Of a stretch of DNA of 64,000 nt, positions 49,993-64,000 are shown piece after piece. The stretch is from assembly GCA_963556495.2 (NCBI GenBank), contig OY747712.1, positions 27,726,235 through 27,790,234 on the forward strand, written 5' to 3'. This DNA is from Valencia hispanica. Lineage: Eukaryota > Chordata > Actinopteri > Cyprinodontiformes > Valenciidae. Under the pieces are notes generated by a model. It saw only the letters and a list, made by a program, of their open reading frames with translations. It was not told the origin of the DNA and did not search any database. A program made the position numbers and the translations under genes. Positions within the stretch are counted from its first letter, which is position 1. Each line of letters opens with the position of its first letter.

Positions 49993-50285
49993 TAAAGGTG
50001 ATATATTATGCCTCTTTTTAAACAGGTTTTATTTGGTCAATGGTCTATACAAAACATGTGAAAGAAGTTCTATGCAAAAAATCCGTCTCATGTAAAGCGA
50101 TCTCACTAGCTCAATTCTTGACAATTTCAGTCCTTCTCAGAATGAGCTGTTTAGAAGGATCTGTCACTTTTATGCAAATTAGCTGTTGCTGACCACATCC
50201 ACCAGTCCCTACTAGGCTGTAGGTTTGTCACATTCGAGGCTTGACATGTGAGGGGCGGGGTTTTTACAGGTGAGGGACGGATATA

Positions 50286-51887
50286 CAGTGGCTTGCAAAA
50301 GTATTCGGCCCCATTGAACTTTTCCACATTTTGTCACATTACAGCCACAAACATGAATCAGTTTTATTGGAATTCCACGTGCAAGACCAAAACAAAGTGG
50401 TGTACACGTGAGAAGTGGAACGAAAATCATACATGATTCCAAACATTTTTGACAAATGAATAACTGAAAAGTGGGGTGTGCATAATTATTCAGCCCCCTG
50501 AGTCAATACTTTGTAGAACCACCTTTTGCTGCAATTACAGCTGCCAGTCTTTTAGGGTATGTCTCTACCAGCTTTGCACATCTAAAGACTGAAATTCTTT
50601 CCCATTCTTCTTTGCAAAACAGCTCCAGCTCAGTCAGATTAGATGGACAGTGTTTGTGAACAGCAGTTTTCAGATCTTGCCACAGATTCACGATTGGATT
50701 TAGATCTGGACTTTGACTGGGCCAATCTAACACATGGATATGTTTTGTTTTAAACCATTCCATTGTTGCCCTGGCTTTATGTTTAAGGTCGTTGTCCTGC
50801 TGGAAGGTGAACCTCCGCCCCAGTCTCAAGTCTTTTGCAGACTCCAAGAGGTTTTCTTCCAAGATTGCCCTGTATTTGGCTCCATCCATCTTCCTATCAA
50901 CTGACCAGCTTCCCTGTCCCTGCTGAAGAGAAGCACACCCAGAGAATGATGCTGCCACCACCATATTTGACAGTGGGGATGGTGTGTTCAGAGTGATGTG
51001 CAGTGTTAGTTTTCCGCCACACATAGCGTTTTGCATTTTGGCCAAAATGTTCCATTTTGGTCTCATCTGACCAGAGCACCTTCTTCCACATGTTTGCTGT
51101 GTCCCCCACATGGCTTGTGGCAAACTGCAAACGGGACTTCTTATGGTTTTCTTTTAACAATGGCTTTCTTCTTGCCACTCTTCCATAAAGGCCAACTTTG
51201 TGCAGTGCATGACTAATAGTTGTCCTATGGACAGGATCCCCCACCTGAGCTGTAGATGTCTGCAGCTCATCCAGAGTCACCATGGGCCTCTTGGCTGCAT
51301 TTCTGATCAGCGCTCTCCTTGTTCGGCCTGTGAGTTTAGGTGGACGGCCTTGTCTTGGTAGGTTTACAGTTGTGCCATACTCCTTCCATTTCTGAATGAT
51401 CGCTTGAACAGGGCTCCGTGGGATGTTCAAGGCTTGGGAAATCTTTTTGTAGCCTAAGCCTGCTTTAAATTTCTCAATAACTTTATCCCTGACCTGTCTG
51501 GTGTGTTCTTTGGACTTCATGGTGTTGTTGCTCCCAACATTCTCTTAGACAACCTCTGAGGCCATCACAGGGCAGCTGTATTTGTACTGACATTAGATTA
51601 CATACAGGTGCACTCTATTTAGTCATTAGCACTCATCAGGCAATGTCTATGGGCAACTGACTGTACTCAGACCAAAGGGGGCTGAATAATTACGCACACC
51701 ACTTTTCAGTTATTTAATTGTAAAAAATGTTTGAAATCATGTATGATTTTTGTTCCACTTCTCACGTGTACACCACTTTGTTTTGGTTTTTCACCTGGAA
51801 TTCCAATAAAATTGATTCATGTTTGTGGCTGTAATGTGACAAAATGTGGAAAAGTTCAAGAGGGCCGAATACTTTTGTAAGCCACTT
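50286..51887 (-). mobile_element. Tc1-like element with intact long inverted repeats and dead transposase
   Basis: Termini CAGTGGCTTGCAAAAGT at 50286 and, with two differences, on the complement from 51887. TA flanks at 50284-50285 and 51888-51889. The inverted repeats extend about 200 bp ('ttttgtcacattacagccac' is mirrored at the other end), an IR/DR-like arrangement. Length is 1,602 bp. Confidence 0.92.
50503..51520 (-). pseudogene. Tc1 transposase, frameshifted, catalytic Glu replaced by Val
   Basis: Starts MKSKEHTRQVRDKVIEKFKA with the paired-like HTH (YKKISQALNIPRSPVQAIIQ) and an AT-hook-like GRPPKL. DDE motifs are [19 protein letters not shown], and third [10 protein letters not shown], where DLNPIENLW is expected (34 residues after the second D; GAG to GTG). 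A frameshift joins the frames at about 50900-50930. The C-terminus [18 protein letters not shown] is preserved. Confidence 0.9.
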
Positions 51888-52099
51888 TATGCTAATTCCA
51901 CTTATTGTGACGTCACAATAAGGCACTTTTTCAAACGACTTGTAGAAGCACAAGATTTCTGACAGCAAAAATGTGCACTTAAAAAAATTGGATGGATGGG
52001 TTTTATTAATGTTTGGAGTGTTTATAGAGGCAGCAGAGACCAAAATGACAAACACAAAAAGATGCAAAAAGTTACATTTGCATAATATGTCCCTTTTTA

Positions 52100-52205
52100 A
52101 TTCTGCCAAAAAAAGTGCACCCAGAAATATCCCAGAAGCTTTTTGATGAATTCAAGGTGAAACTTACTGAAGGAAATTCAACCAAATATTGCTCAAAGTA
52201 TTAGC
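52100..52205 (+). mobile_element. Old Tc1-like element, second half
   Basis: 'atcccagaagctttttgatg', 'aaggtgaaacttactgaagg' and 'caaccaaatattgctcaaag' continue the C-terminal transposase and 3' end (EACQKLVDGY..KLAKGHVTKY) begun at 49640-49992. Confidence 0.6.
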
Positions 52206-52302
52206 ATATTTGAGTCAATAATTAGATGTTTTATAAATTATATATAGTTCAGTAGTGTAAAACCAGAGACCACACTGTCCACAAAAAAAAGTTTTGAGAA
52301 GT

Positions 52303-52308
52303 TTTATT
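52303..52308 (-). terminator. Probable tf poly(A) signal
   Basis: AATAAA on the minus strand, about 260 nt downstream of the transferrin stop codon. Confidence 0.6.
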
Positions 52309-52566
52309 TGGAGAAAAGTCAGGCACTGATCAAAGCAAATATGATCCGATAAAGTTGGAAATGTGATCTTTCGCCCCCCCGCTGAGTTACGACAACTAAA
52401 GCGACTTGGTTTCATAATTATTGATTTGAAGCTTATAATATTTCTGTGCTGATTGTGTATGAAAAAAACAGGCAGCAGATCAATTTGAACAAAGCAAAGT
52501 GATTTTGGAGGTGAGTGTAGGAAGTGTAGTTGAATCCACTTAGGTGGAAAACCGTCTGTGACACCT

Positions 52567-62843
<10,277 letters not shown>

Positions 62844-62908
62844 GCTGGTGGACTGTGAGGTCTCTTGACCTGAAGGACAGAGCAGACTTTCTGTCAGGAG
62901 GCTGTGGC

Positions 62909-62915
62909 TTTTATA
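62909..62915 (-). promoter_or_regulatory. tf: TATA box of the transferrin promoter
   Basis: TATAAAA on the minus strand (context CTGCTATAAAAGCCACAG), 66 nt upstream of the ATG. This places transcription start near 62880-62885 and gives a leader of about 40 nt. Liver-type TATA promoters are usual for transferrin. No specific factor site is claimed. Confidence 0.85.
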
Positions 62916-62929
62916 GCAGAGCCGACTGG

Positions 62930-63930
62930 AGCTGGCCAAAAGATAAAATGCCACAGTTTGCTCAGGTTTCCTAATGTGAGGGCGCCTGTGTACTTTGGTG
63001 TGCTGATACACGAGAAAACACAAGCCTGACCCAAGTTTCCACATAATGGAATTTCACATCCCTACAAATCAGTGTAGATAACAAAAGCAGCCACATTTTC
63101 CACACATTTGGTGAATAGGCTGTTTTGTTTATCCAAAGTTTAGTTTGCTGGATTTAGATTTTTATGCTCTGTTGATGTTTTTTATTATTTCCCACCTCCC
63201 AGATTGCCTTTGTGGTCAAAAAGAATGAATTAACTGATAATTGACTTGTTCATCACCTTTGCACATCAGGCAATGTTTATCTGTGAGGGGCAAAACAAGC
63301 AGCAAATGATCATTGTGCAAAAATCCACCCTCTGTGGTCGTAGATTTAGTATATGAAAAGGATTTTTTTTCTGAATGCAAAACAATGGTGACTTCAAAAA
63401 TTCAAGCACAAGAGCTTGTTTTGTTATTCTAATGTTTGTGTAAGTTCCAGGTCTTTAGATGTGTGACTCCAGTTTGAATTTTGCATTATATATATATAAA
63501 ATGTATTGAAATATAAACCCTGAAACCATATTACTAACATGAATTATATTTTATTACATCATATAAAGCATTACAGCACTGCTTTGGAATAAAAAAAACA
63601 TGTTTGCATGTGCTATATTCCCATCTGAACATGTTGCAGATGCATTTCATCTGTTGAATCAAGAAACATTTTACAAAGAAAAGCAAAAACACATTTTAAG
63701 ACTCACTTATCTGTTAATTTAAACCTGTAGTTCGTCTATGTTTACAAAGTCAGTATTACCTAATACAGAGTGAGCCTCAGGATTATCCTGATTTGTAAAA
63801 CAACTGCTTTGTTGCCATGTGCCAAATAAAATATTGCAAGATCTCTTAATAGCTTTTGCGGTGTTTACATACATGCAACACCAGTTTTAACATACATACA
63901 GTGGTGCTAGTTTGGAAAATCCAGATTTAA
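62930..63930. other. Upstream of tf, no gene seen
   Basis: Distal promoter / intergenic DNA with a short TA run at about 63488-63500. No coding sequence or known regulatory element is supported. Confidence 0.5.
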
Positions 63931-64000
63931 TTCAATTCAAAATACTTTATTTATCCTAAAGGGAAATAAATGTTGACGCAATCCACATTATCCAAGTATT
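63930..64000 (-). mobile_element. 3' end of a Rex/CR1-like LINE running off the window
   Basis: The complement reads 'ttccctttaggataaataaa' then 'gtattttgaattgaatt'. This matches the end of the large LINE (ccctctgggatcaataaagtattttTGAATTGAATT) with a few changes. The body would continue beyond 64000. Confidence 0.65.

Larger units (their letters stand above)
49996..52098. mobile_element. MITE with TATTATGC-type ends, interrupted by a Tc1
   Basis: The left end AAAGGTGATATATTATGC (49996) and the complement of the right end, AAAGGGACATATTATGC (52098), form inverted termini. Without the Tc1 at 50286-51887 the element is about 0.5 kb. No ORF. Confidence 0.65.

Overview
This is vertebrate nuclear DNA, almost certainly from a teleost fish. 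Genes are split by GT-AG introns, non-coding DNA is AT-rich with CA/TA microsatellites, and the transposons (Tc1/mariner, hAT, pogo-like, L2-like and Rex/CR1-like LINEs, a tRNA-derived SINE) are typical of teleosts. The species is not identified. I rebuilt the gene models by hand from splice sites and reading phase. Every exon join listed keeps frame.

Three genes lie in tandem on the minus strand. At the left edge is fam131a (5 coding exons, C-terminus cut off by the window edge). In the centre is a complete eif4g1 (31 coding exons, 5,079 nt including stop, 1,692 aa), the scaffold of the cap-binding complex. It has the PABP-binding motif, the eIF4E-binding motif YDREFLL, and MIF4G, MA3 and W2 domains. 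At the right is a complete serum transferrin gene (17 coding exons, 2,073 nt including stop, 690 aa) with a TATA box and all eight iron ligands. The fam131a-eif4g1 pairing is conserved with mammals. The adjacent transferrin is not part of that block in human.

eif4g1 also carries two C/D-box snoRNAs of the SNORD66 type in separate introns, a phase-0 21-nt microexon in its Q/P-rich N-terminal region, and a lineage-looking expansion of RDRGS-type repeats in one exon.

Much of the rest is transposon debris, often nested: a four-layer stack in eif4g1 intron 17 with an uninterrupted 979-aa LINE ORF at its core; a hAT-like element holding a Harbinger-like MITE and a pogo-like fragment; and a Tc1 inside a MITE inside an older Tc1 between eif4g1 and tf. 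Two Tc1 elements with both termini preserved have each lost the catalytic glutamate. No CRISPR array, operon, rRNA gene or retrovirus was seen. I found no clearly new biological system. The most interesting items are the duplicated intronic snoRNA, the microexon and the nested transposon stacks.
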